Assembly: GCA_001587675.1 (NCBI GenBank)
Contig: LNGD01000002.1
Coordinates: forward strand, 1 to 30,182
Length of the DNA stretch: 30,182 bases
Source: Candidatus Methanofastidiosum methylothiophilum
GTDB lineage: Archaea; Methanobacteriota_B; Thermococci; Methanofastidiosales; Methanofastidiosaceae
Reading direction: 5' to 3'
In this document: in pieces, positions 1 to 6,748 of the stretch
Numbering within the stretch: the first letter of the stretch is position 1
Layout: every line of letters begins with the position of its first letter
The notes under the pieces: model-generated
The model's input: only the letters and a program-made list of their open reading frames with translations
Told to the model about the DNA's origin: nothing
Database searches by the model: none
Program-made: the position numbers and the translations under genes

Positions 1-1
1 T

Positions 2-157
2 AAAGGCGATACAGGACAGGATGTCTTGTATACCACAGTTAAATCTGCAGAGCCCCAATCTCCAATAAAAGGAGTCCCTGGATTTGAACTACCTGCAGTA
101 TTAAGTGGATCAGCTTTTGCCTATTATTTAATGTCAAGAAGAAAGAAAAAAATATAA
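2..157 (+). CDS. C-terminal end of a PGF-CTERM surface protein (partial)
   Basis: The reading frame enters from the left edge and stops with TAA at 155-157. The last 27 or so residues form a tripartite sorting tail: the motif PGF (encoded at about 80-88), a hydrophobic stretch (LPAVLSGSAFAYYLM), and a basic end (SRRKKKI). In the established PGF-CTERM model, archaeosortase A cuts such tails and the protein is linked to membrane lipid, so this is probably an exported S-layer-like or surface protein. The 24 residues before PGF are polar and rich in Thr, Ser and Pro. The protein's own function is not visible because nearly all of it lies outside the window. Confidence is high for an ORF end and good for the sorting signal. 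Confidence 0.75.
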   Translation, partial: KGDTGQDVLYTTVKSAEPQSPIKGVPGFELPAVLSGSAFAYYLMSRRKKKI

Positions 158-161
158 TCGT

Positions 162-200
162 AAACTTTATAATTTTCTTTTTTTTATTTTTCTTAGGTGA
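162..200 (+). promoter_or_regulatory. NAC promoter and ribosome binding site
   Basis: A TATA-like element (ctttataatt, about 165-174) is followed by a T-rich stretch and the Shine-Dalgarno-like AGGTGA at 195-200, four bases before the ATG at 205. The T-run at 179-192 could also end transcription of the upstream surface-protein gene. Confidence 0.5.
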
Positions 201-204
201 AATT

Positions 205-543
205 ATGTATCCCAAGATAGATCAAAGAAAAATGCAGAAAATGATGAAACAAATGGGTGTTTCAACTAAAGATATTCCTGCAGAAAAAGTCATCATTTTT
301 ACTAAAGATAAAAAGTTAATCTTTGAAAATCCTCAAGTTACAGAAACTACAATGATGGGACAAAAAACTTATCAGTTAGCGGGCAATTACAAAGAAGAAT
401 CAAAGGATGTAGAGATCAAAATAACTGAAGAAGATATAGACTTAGTAATAGCTCAAACTGGAGCAGATAAAGAAAAAGCAAAAGCTATTCTAACAAAAAA
501 TAAAGGGGATATCGCAGCGACTATTTTAGAAATCCAAGGGTAA
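205..543 (+). CDS. nac: Nascent polypeptide-associated complex protein (archaeal NAC)
   Basis: 112-residue protein matching archaeal NAC alpha-type proteins, which act as ribosome-bound homodimers that shield emerging polypeptides. Residues 1-20 form the basic helix typical of the N-terminus (many Lys, Met and Gln, with repeated KMMKQM). About 20-75 is the NAC beta-barrel domain, with the KVIIFTKDKKLIFENPQV and QTYQLAG-like segments. About 74-112 is a UBA domain (EEDIDLVIAQTGADKEKAKAIL, then NKGDIAATILEIQG). Length is normal for the archaeal family. The ATG at 205 is preceded by AGGTGA. The stop at 541-543 directly abuts the end of argD on the other strand, so the two genes are convergent with no spacer. 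Confidence 0.93.
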   Translation: MYPKIDQRKMQKMMKQMGVSTKDIPAEKVIIFTKDKKLIFENPQVTETTMMGQKTYQLAGNYKEESKDVEIKITEEDIDLVIAQTGADKEKAKAILTKNKGDIAATILEIQG

Positions 544-1716
544 TTATATCTTTGATTTTTTCATTATTGAAATAGCTTCATCTATCTCTTTTTTTGTTAC
601 AATTAATGGTGGAACTAGTCTTATTACTTTGTCCCTAGTGCAATTTATTAATAAGTTGTTATCGAAGCAATTCTTTACAAAATCACTGCATAGATCTTCA
701 AATTCAATTCCTACCATTAGTCCAATACCTCTTATGTCTTTTACTTTTGGATATTCTTTCATAAAAGCTAATTCTTTTAGAAGGTATTTACCCATGTTAT
801 TTGCATTTTCAATTAGATTCTCTGATTCAATAGCATCTAAAACTGTAAGAGCCACTGTAGTTGCTAAAGGATTTCCACCAAATGTAGTTCCATGGTCTCC
901 TGGCTTTAGTACATCAGATATTTCCTTCTTTGCCACAATGGAGCCAATAGGTATTCCACCACCAAGTGCTTTAGCCAATGTTATAATATCTGGTTGAACA
1001 TCATAATGCTGGAATGCAAACCATTTACCCGTTCTTCCGATACCACACTGAACTTCATCAAAAATAAGTAATACTCCTTTGTCGTCCCTTAGATCTGAAA
1101 GTGTTTTAATAAATTCCTTTGAAGAAATATTAATGCCGCCTTCTCCTTGGACAGGCTCAACAATAAAAGCCGCTGTTTTGTTTGTTACTTTTTCCAAAAC
1201 ATCATTTACATCATTAAATTCAGCTTTAATAAACCCAGGAGGAAAAGGCCCGAATCCAACTCTGTATTTATCTTTATCTGTCGCCATTAAAGTTGTAATT
1301 GTCCTACCATGAAACGAATGAGAGAAGTATATTATCTCATCTTTGCCTTTTTGTGATTGGTATCTTCTAGCAAGTTTGATTGCCCCTTCATTTGCTTCCG
1401 CACCACTATTGCAAAAAAATGCTCTTTCCAATCCAGAGATCTCACATAATTTTTTGCCTAAAAGGTACTGGGATGGTATATGGTAAAAATTACTGACGTG
1501 AATAGCTTTTTTTGCTTGTTCAGTGATAGCTTTCACAACCCTTGGGTGGCTGTGTCCAAGTGAATTTACTGCTATGCCTGCTAAGAAATCTAAGTATTTT
1601 TTTCCTTCTGTGGAAGTAATATAGCATCCTTCACCTTTTTCTACAACAAGGGGGAATCTTCCATATGTATTAAAAACATAATTATTCTCAAGATTTTTTG
1701 CTTCTTCTAAATTCAT
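544..1716 (-). CDS. argD: Acetylornithine aminotransferase (class III, PLP)
   Basis: 390-residue fold-type I, class III aminotransferase. It catalyses the PLP-dependent, reversible transfer of an amino group between glutamate and N-acetylglutamate semialdehyde to make N-acetylornithine. Visible landmarks are NSGAEANEGAIKLAR (about 103-117), the PLP-ring Asp in FDEVQCGIGRTGKW (D220), the Schiff-base lysine in TLAKALGGG (K249) and TTFGGNPLA downstream. Length is normal for ArgD. It lies 10 bases downstream of argJ on the same strand, so both are probably on one transcript. The family also includes LysW-linked and ornithine/GABA aminotransferases, but the argJ neighbour favours arginine synthesis. 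Confidence 0.92.
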   Translation of the reverse strand: MNLEEAKNLENNYVFNTYGRFPLVVEKGEGCYITSTEGKKYLDFLAGIAVNSLGHSHPRVVKAITEQAKKAIHVSNFYHIPSQYLLGKKLCEISGLERAFFCNSGAEANEGAIKLARRYQSQKGKDEIIYFSHSFHGRTITTLMATDKDKYRVGFGPFPPGFIKAEFNDVNDVLEKVTNKTAAFIVEPVQGEGGINISSKEFIKTLSDLRDDKGVLLIFDEVQCGIGRTGKWFAFQHYDVQPDIITLAKALGGGIPIGSIVAKKEISDVLKPGDHGTTFGGNPLATTVALTVLDAIESENLIENANNMGKYLLKELAFMKEYPKVKDIRGIGLMVGIEFEDLCSDFVKNCFDNNLLINCTRDKVIRLVPPLIVTKKEIDEAISIMKKSKI

Positions 1717-1726
1717 TTATTTCACC

Positions 1727-2914
1727 TTATGTATGGTATTCTGCATTAATTTTAACGTAATCATAGGAAAGGTCGCAACCCCATGCTCTTGAAGAATACT
1801 TTCCTATGTTCATATTTATTGTTATCTTAATATTCTCTTTTTGTAATTCTTTCCTTGCTTCCTCTTTAGGCACTCCCGCACCTTTTCCATTCTTCACAAT
1901 TGTAATCTCTCCTAATTTTACTTCTATTTTTTCAAGATCCATTTCTGCACCTGAATATCCTACAGCAGCTACAATCCTGCCCCAGTTTGGATCTTCTCCA
2001 AAAATTGCTGATTTCACTAGACTTGAAGATATAACGGCTTTTGAAGCTATATCTGCATCCTCCTGAGTTTTTGCACCATTACACTCACATTCGATTAGTT
2101 TTGTAGCACCTTCTCCGTCTCTTGCAATTTTTTTAGCAAGTTCTATACAAACAAAGTCCAAAGCCTTCTTGAAGCTTTCAATTTTTTTACTAGAATCTAT
2201 TTTAATATTTGAAAGACCATTTGCCAGAATAACAACAGAATCGTTAGTACTAGTATCTCCATCAACAGAGATTCTATTGAATGATTTGTTAACCGAAGAT
2301 ACTAATGATTCTTTTAATATGTCCGAAGGAACTTCTGCATCAGTAAGAATATAACACAACATTGTAGCCATATTTGGGTGTATCATCCCACTACCCTTAG
2401 TTATCCCAGATATAATATAACCATCGTTTTCTATTGTTATTTCTTTTTTAACAAGGTCTGTGGTTAGTATTGCAGTTGCTATATTTTCCGAAGCCTTAGT
2501 AGTACTCTCTAATTGTGGTATAGTTTTTTCAATTGCACTCTTCATTATTTCCATTGGTAAAGGTATTCCTATTACGCCTGTAGAGAAAACTAGACAATTT
2601 TCTTTCTTTATACCTAATTTATTTGATACTAGTTCAGCCGTTAATAAGGCATTATCAATTCCCTCTTTGCCCGTGCAAGCATTAGCAAATCCACTATTGC
2701 ATACTATCGCTTGAGCTTTTCCATCTGATAAAAACTCACGGTCAATAATTACAGGAGCTGCAGCAGCCTTATTTTTGGTGAATACACCAGCTGCATTGCA
2801 AATAGTTTCAGAATAAATAATCATGAAGTCTAATTTTTCTTTTTTAAAACCAGCATGAATGCCCTGACCTTTGATACCTTTGACCTTTGTGACCCCACCA
2901 TTAATAATATTCAT
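1727..2914 (-). CDS. argJ: Bifunctional ornithine acetyltransferase / N-acetylglutamate synthase
   Basis: ArgJ moves the acetyl group from N-acetylornithine to glutamate, recycling acetate in the cyclic arginine pathway. Some family members also acetylate glutamate with acetyl-CoA. The self-cleavage site is intact: KGSGMIHPNMATML, with the nucleophilic Thr after NMA. The protein would be processed into alpha and beta chains. Also visible are the N-terminal GIHAGFK region and the C-terminal DPNWGRIVAAVGYSGA segment. A longer frame begins with TTG at 2938. I prefer the ATG at 2914 (395 residues) because AAGGGG lies about 6 bases upstream and a TATA box at 2945-2952 predicts transcription starting near 2924, downstream of that TTG. 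Whether it is mono- or bifunctional cannot be told from sequence. Confidence 0.92.
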   Translation of the reverse strand: MNIINGGVTKVKGIKGQGIHAGFKKEKLDFMIIYSETICNAAGVFTKNKAAAAPVIIDREFLSDGKAQAIVCNSGFANACTGKEGIDNALLTAELVSNKLGIKKENCLVFSTGVIGIPLPMEIMKSAIEKTIPQLESTTKASENIATAILTTDLVKKEITIENDGYIISGITKGSGMIHPNMATMLCYILTDAEVPSDILKESLVSSVNKSFNRISVDGDTSTNDSVVILANGLSNIKIDSSKKIESFKKALDFVCIELAKKIARDGEGATKLIECECNGAKTQEDADIASKAVISSSLVKSAIFGEDPNWGRIVAAVGYSGAEMDLEKIEVKLGEITIVKNGKGAGVPKEEARKELQKENIKITINMNIGKYSSRAWGCDLSYDYVKINAEYHT

Positions 2915-2943
2915 TAAAACCCCTTTATTAAAGTGCAATAGAA

Positions 2944-2953
2944 GATATATAAG
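2944..2953 (-). promoter_or_regulatory. TATA box of the argJ-argD operon
   Basis: Read on the minus strand the sequence is cttatatatc. Its spacing predicts transcription start near 2924, ten bases before the preferred argJ ATG at 2914. Confidence 0.45.
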
Positions 2954-3104
2954 ATTAATGTTAATTTCTTGACAATTTAAATATAAAAAATAAAAAATAT
3001 TCCTTAATTGAAATAAAAACTATATACTTACTTGATTCATGTTTTATATTATACGAAATAGATTTTTATAAATAAAAAATAAACATTTGTTAGCTGGAGG
3101 ATTA

Positions 3105-3754
3105 ATGTTAAATAAGAGATTTACCTTGTTTGTAATTTCTGTTCTCATACTATTTGTAGGGTGTGTATCGGAAAGAGTTAATGAACTCCAATCAGTTGAG
3201 ATTAGACAATATAATGGGGAAAACCTTTCTTCTTTCATCGAATTAAGAGACGTTTCTATTAAAGGACCTCAAAATATCGATATTAAGTCTTATAGGCTTG
3301 AGCTGTCTGGGCTAGTTAACAATCCGAGGAAATATACCTACGATGAAGTATTAGCTCATCAAAAATACAAAAAAGTAGTTCAAATTAATTGTGTTGAGGG
3401 ATGGAAATCTAAAAATCTTTGGGAAGGAATTCTATTAAAAGATGTTCTTGATGAAGCAGGGTTAGACCCAAAAGCCAATACCATCATATTTTATGCGTAT
3501 GATGGTTATTCTACTTCTCTTCCTTTAGAGTATATTCTTGATAAAAATATCCTATTAGGTACAAAATAAATGACATAACTCTTACTCCTAGTACGGGATA
3601 TCCTTTTATTTTAGTTGCTGAAGACAAATGGGGTTATAAATGGATTAAATGGATTACTAAAATAGAAGTATCTAGTAATAAAGAATATGAGGGTTACTGG
3701 GAAAAAAGAGGTTATAGCAATAGTGCAGATTTAAACAAATCATTTTTTGATTAA
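3105..3754 (+). pseudogene. Molybdopterin-dependent (sulfite oxidase/MsrP-like) lipoprotein, one frameshift
   Basis: Two frames together encode a sulfite-oxidase-fold molybdopterin domain. From the ATG at 3105 (GGAGG at 3096-3100) there is a secretion signal ending in a possible lipobox (LFVGC, C20), so the mature protein may be lipid-anchored outside the cell. The Moco-ligand region INCVEGW follows (C96), then the LWEGILLKDVLDEAG segment. The frame stops at 3567-3569. The -1 frame continues the family alignment without a gap: NDITLTPSTGYPFILV, then DKWGYKWIKWITKIEV, and ends at 3752-3754. Adding a single A to the AAAA run at 3563-3566 would restore one ORF of about 215 residues. It may be a true pseudogene, a sequencing indel, or less likely a slippage site. 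The substrate is unknown. Confidence 0.75.
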
Positions 3755-3769
3755 TATAAATTAGAAAAC

Positions 3770-3777
3770 TTTATATC
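3770..3777 (+). promoter_or_regulatory. TATA box of the TspO-like gene
   Basis: The sequence tttatatc is centred about 27 bases before the ATG at 3800. No Shine-Dalgarno sequence lies between them, so the transcript is probably leaderless. Confidence 0.5.
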
Positions 3778-3799
3778 TTTCTTAATTTTAAATAATATC

Positions 3800-4600
3800 A
3801 TGATAAATTCAAATAATAAACAAATGTTTCAAATATTGAATATAATTGCAGTAATAGGGACTCTTTTTGTTAATTATCTTGCTAACGCCTTGCCAATAAA
3901 TGGAAAAAATACAGGTGAACTCTCTGATGCAATACCCAATCTTTTTGTACCTATTGGATTGACATTCTCTATTTGGGGGATAATATTTATCTTGTTAGTG
4001 CTCTTTGGAATCTACCAAGCAAGAGATCTATTCAAAAAAGATAAAATTGAAATGCCATTTCTAAAAAAGACTTCTTACTATTTTTTCTTAGCAGGTATAG
4101 CAAACATGTCATGGATATTTGCATGGCACTACCAACAGATATTTTTGTCTTTGATAATTATGTTAATTCTTTTGTTCTCTCTTTTAAAATTATATTTAAA
4201 TCTTGGTATAGGTAAAGAGATTACATCAAGAAAGGAAAGAATGTTTGTTCAAATTCCAATAAGCGTTTATCTCGGATGGATAACTGTTGCCACAATTGCA
4301 AATATTACTGCTTTATTAGTTACAATTAAATGGGACGGATTCGGAATTAGTGAAGTATTCTGGACAATGTTCGTAATTATAGCTGCTTTAGTTATCACTC
4401 TCTTAATGATTATAACTAGAAAAGATGTAGCCTATAGCCTTGTAGCAATATGGGCTTTATTAGGAATATACCTCAAAAGAACAAATCCATTATACGGCGT
4501 CCAAAATGATATAGCTTTGACGGCTCTTGTTAGCATCTGTATTATTGTTTTGGCTATAATTGTTGAAGTAGGATTAGATACCTTTTTTAGAAATAAGTAG
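3800..4600 (+). CDS. TspO-like tryptophan-rich membrane protein
   Basis: 266-residue integral membrane protein with about seven or eight hydrophobic helices. The first 60 residues carry the pattern known from the longer bacterial and archaeal TspO/MBR-related proteins: NALPINGKNTGELSD, then PNLFVPIGLTFSIWGIIF. Further Trp/aromatic signatures are ANMSWIFAWHY (about 101-111) and YLGWITVATIANITAL. TspO proteins bind tetrapyrroles or sterols and are linked to stress signalling, but these longer relatives have no settled function, so no symbol is given. The gene stands alone, is preceded by a well-spaced TATA box, and ends in a T-rich convergent gap shared with the nitroreductase gene. Family assignment is fairly secure; function is not. 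Confidence 0.72.
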   Translation: MINSNNKQMFQILNIIAVIGTLFVNYLANALPINGKNTGELSDAIPNLFVPIGLTFSIWGIIFILLVLFGIYQARDLFKKDKIEMPFLKKTSYYFFLAGIANMSWIFAWHYQQIFLSLIIMLILLFSLLKLYLNLGIGKEITSRKERMFVQIPISVYLGWITVATIANITALLVTIKWDGFGISEVFWTMFVIIAALVITLLMIITRKDVAYSLVAIWALLGIYLKRTNPLYGVQNDIALTALVSICIIVLAIIVEVGLDTFFRNK

Positions 4601-4617
4601 TATTTTTATATTTTTTC
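4601..4617. terminator. T-rich gap between convergent genes
   Basis: The sequence tatttttatattttttc lies between the TspO-like gene and the convergent nitroreductase gene. A run of T on the plus strand is typical of intrinsic archaeal termination for the plus-strand gene. Confidence 0.35.
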
Positions 4618-5217
4618 TTATTTATCCTCGTTTCCTATAGGAATAACATATACTGGGATTTCATAATCAGACAATCCAAGTGTTTTCACTATTTCACTAT
4701 CTGTAAATGCTCCGACAGGGCAGGAAACAAGACCTAATGATAATGTGGCTAATTCTATATTTTGACAAGAGTGACCTGCTTCAATAAGAGCATATCTAAT
4801 TCCTCGGTTCCCATATTTGTATTTCATTCTCTCAAAATTAGCTGCAATAATAATTATAATTGGAGCCTTAGAAATAAAAGCTTGGCCTAGGCAACCTATA
4901 GCAATTCTTCTTCTTACATCCCCTTCCTTTATAATTTCTATACTATTTGTAATTGGTAAATATCTATATATTCCATTATTTAAATTATCAATGGATTCTT
5001 TTCCAACTATTACATATATAGACAGTGGATATAGCGCACCGGCAGAGGGTACAGTTTTATGCGGACCATTATTTATTGTTCCATAAGATGCAAAAAGAAT
5101 ATTGGAAAGCTGTTGGAAGGTTATTTGTTTCGGATTAAAACTTCTTACAGACCTCCTCTTGATCAAAAGTGATTCAAATGATTCTTCCCCTTCTATTGAA
5201 TCTCTAAGCTTTATCAT
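4618..5217 (-). CDS. Nitroreductase-family (SagB-type) FMN oxidoreductase
   Basis: 199-residue FMN-dependent nitroreductase fold. Visible are the N-terminal FMN-phosphate motif KRRSVRSF (residues 20-27), PSAGALYPLSIYVI in the middle, and the C-terminal EAGHSCQNIELA and GLVSCPVGAF segments. PSAGA(L/R)YPL and EAGHxxQN are characteristic of the SagB/ThcOx subgroup, which oxidises thiazolines and oxazolines in RiPP maturation. However, there is no YcaO cyclodehydratase or precursor peptide in the window, and many stand-alone archaeal members have no known substrate. The ATG at 5217 lies inside the last codons of the rhomboid gene (14-base overlap), so the two genes are probably translationally coupled. 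Confidence 0.8.
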   Translation of the reverse strand: MIKLRDSIEGEESFESLLIKRRSVRSFNPKQITFQQLSNILFASYGTINNGPHKTVPSAGALYPLSIYVIVGKESIDNLNNGIYRYLPITNSIEIIKEGDVRRRIAIGCLGQAFISKAPIIIIIAANFERMKYKYGNRGIRYALIEAGHSCQNIELATLSLGLVSCPVGAFTDSEIVKTLGLSDYEIPVYVIPIGNEDK

Positions 5218-5875
5218 AACGGTTCTCCCATGTATAAAGAGAATCTCTTATAGCTTTCTTCTTTTTCCCACCAAAAAGTTTTATTAAAACTACTCCTCCT
5301 AAAAATCCACCTAAATGTGCCATATAGGCTATTCCCCCATTAGAGTCGCCTATGCTAAATACTAGTTGGAGAACAAACCATATGATAAGGTAATATAAGG
5401 CCTCCACTTTGTATATTCTTACAAACCCAAATGGTATTAGTGTACTAATCTTATTTTTTGGGTATAATACTATATAAGCTCCAAGTATACCAGATATGGC
5501 ACCTGATGCACCTACAGTCGGAACAACTGATTCCATATTAAATGCCATATGGGATAATGCGGCAATTATTCCGCAAAAGAGATAGAAAATAATATATTTA
5601 GTCTTTCCAAGAGTAGCTTCAATATTGTCTCCAAATATTATAAGAAACCACATATTACCAAGAAGATGAGCCCAACCGCCGTGCATAAATTGATGAGTAA
5701 TAATTGTCCAAGGTTCTATACCCAAAAGAAAATTTTCTGGAACAAAAGCAAATAAATTATTTAATGAATCTCCTGTGAAATAATTGATGGTATAAATCAA
5801 TATGTTCGTAATTATCAATCCATAAGTTACATATGGTCTTTCAGTGGAGAAATTTTCATCAGCGATTGGGAACAT
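5204..5875 (-). CDS. Rhomboid-family intramembrane serine protease
   Basis: 223 residues with about six transmembrane helices. Catalytic elements are all present: HGGWAHLLGN (H65, H70 and N74, the oxyanion side), GASGAISG with nucleophile S124, and AHLGGFLGG with catalytic H187. It would cleave single-pass membrane proteins within the bilayer; its target is unknown. The C-terminal KKKK cluster suggests a cytoplasmic end. The ATG at 5875 sits about 25 bases after a TATA box (cttataaat on the minus strand, 5896-5904) with no clear Shine-Dalgarno sequence, so the mRNA is probably leaderless. The stop overlaps the start of the nitroreductase gene. Confidence 0.9.
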   Translation of the reverse strand: MFPIADENFSTERPYVTYGLIITNILIYTINYFTGDSLNNLFAFVPENFLLGIEPWTIITHQFMHGGWAHLLGNMWFLIIFGDNIEATLGKTKYIIFYLFCGIIAALSHMAFNMESVVPTVGASGAISGILGAYIVLYPKNKISTLIPFGFVRIYKVEALYYLIIWFVLQLVFSIGDSNGGIAYMAHLGGFLGGVVLIKLFGGKKKKAIRDSLYTWENRYDKA

Positions 5876-6146
5876 AATATAAATGATTATTAAATATTTA
5901 TAAGGTTTTAGAAAAATTTATTATTAATTTTATTTATTCTTAAAAGGTAAATTCATCTTTTTTTATTGCTTTAAATACTTATTATGTCTTTATTTGGGAT
6001 TTAGAACTATAATATTACTTTTTTATATTTTTTATTAATATATAAGAAATCATTTTCATTTAAATTATATTTTATTTGACCAAAACCCCATCTAGCAGTC
6101 AAATGCAGTCCAAAACGCTTAAATACCTATATTAATGTTTTAAACC
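5876..6146. promoter_or_regulatory. Divergent AT-rich spacer with rhomboid and pdaD promoters
   Basis: No gene was found. The minus-strand TATA box of the rhomboid gene is at 5896-5904. On the plus strand, TTAAATA at 6119-6125 lies about 25 bases before the pdaD ATG. Just upstream is a tandem repeat with ten-base period (GCAGTC at 6095-6100 and 6105-6110), and the related pair gaCCAAAAC (6078-6086) and gtCCAAAAC (6108-6116) flanks it, suggesting a regulator-binding region. A second plus-strand TATA-like element (ctttaaatac, about 5970-5979) has no ORF after it. Confidence 0.45.
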
Positions 6147-6692
6147 ATGGTGCCCAAAAAGGTATTCTTTGTTAAAGGGAAAGGAGTTCATAAGGACCAA
6201 CTTCAGTCCTTTGAGCTTGCACTTAGAGAAGCTGGAATTGAAAAATGTAATCTTGTTAATGTTTCAAGTATTCTTCCTCCGTACTGCGATATAATTGAAA
6301 AGGAAGAAGGATTAAAATGTTTAAAAGCAGGCCAAATTACTTTTTGTGTAATGGCACGAAACGCAACAGACGAGCCAAATAGACAACTATCTGCAGCAGT
6401 TGGACTTGCAGTACCAGCAGAAAAGGGTAATTATGGATATTTAAGCGAAGTCCACATGTTTGGGCAGGATGAAAAGTTTTCAGGTGACTATGCTGAAGAT
6501 CTTGCTGCAACTATGTTAGCCACGACTCTAGGCATTGATTTTAATCCCGATAATGCATGGGATGAAAGAAATGAAATATACAAAGCAAGTGGAAAAATTA
6601 TTGACAGTGAAAGTATTGCCATAGCCACAAAAGGAGATCCATGTGGTAAATGGACAACTGTAGTTGCTGCTGCTATATTCTTAATGGATTAA
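6147..6692 (+). CDS. pdaD: Pyruvoyl-dependent arginine decarboxylase
   Basis: 181-residue PvlArgDC family protein. It decarboxylates arginine to agmatine, the first step of archaeal polyamine synthesis, using a pyruvoyl group made by self-cleavage. The cleavage site NVSSILPP is intact; the break would fall between S40 and S41, with S41 becoming pyruvoyl. The conserved Glu in GYLSEVHMFG (E101) is present, as is the QLSAAVGLAVP segment. The ATG at 6147 lies about 25 bases after TTAAATA with no Shine-Dalgarno sequence, suggesting a leaderless mRNA. Together with argJ/argD upstream, the window covers both the making of arginine and its drain into polyamines. Slightly longer than the roughly 160-residue family norm. 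Confidence 0.93.
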   Translation: MVPKKVFFVKGKGVHKDQLQSFELALREAGIEKCNLVNVSSILPPYCDIIEKEEGLKCLKAGQITFCVMARNATDEPNRQLSAAVGLAVPAEKGNYGYLSEVHMFGQDEKFSGDYAEDLAATMLATTLGIDFNPDNAWDERNEIYKASGKIIDSESIAIATKGDPCGKWTTVVAAAIFLMD

Positions 6693-6707
6693 TAAAACAA
6701 TATATCA

Positions 6708-6723
6708 AAATTATTTTTTTTAT
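6708..6723 (+). terminator. Poly-T terminator after pdaD
   Basis: The sequence aaattattttttttat lies shortly downstream of the pdaD stop and before the end of the convergent PAS gene. It is typical of archaeal U-run termination. Confidence 0.35.
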
Positions 6724-6748
6724 TCTATATATTACAGTTATTATAATT

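Noticed and set aside
2915..2938. TTG start extending argJ by 8 residues
   Set aside because: It lies upstream of the transcription start predicted from the TATA box, and the ATG at 2914 has a ribosome binding site.
3044..3238. 64-residue minus-strand ORF over the promoter of the Mo-oxidoreductase
   Set aside because: It overlaps the TATA/SD region and the signal peptide of a supported gene, with no start signal of its own.
4618..5217. RiPP (thiazole/oxazole) biosynthetic cluster around the SagB-like gene
   Set aside because: No YcaO, E1-like or precursor peptide gene is nearby; the neighbour is a rhomboid protease.
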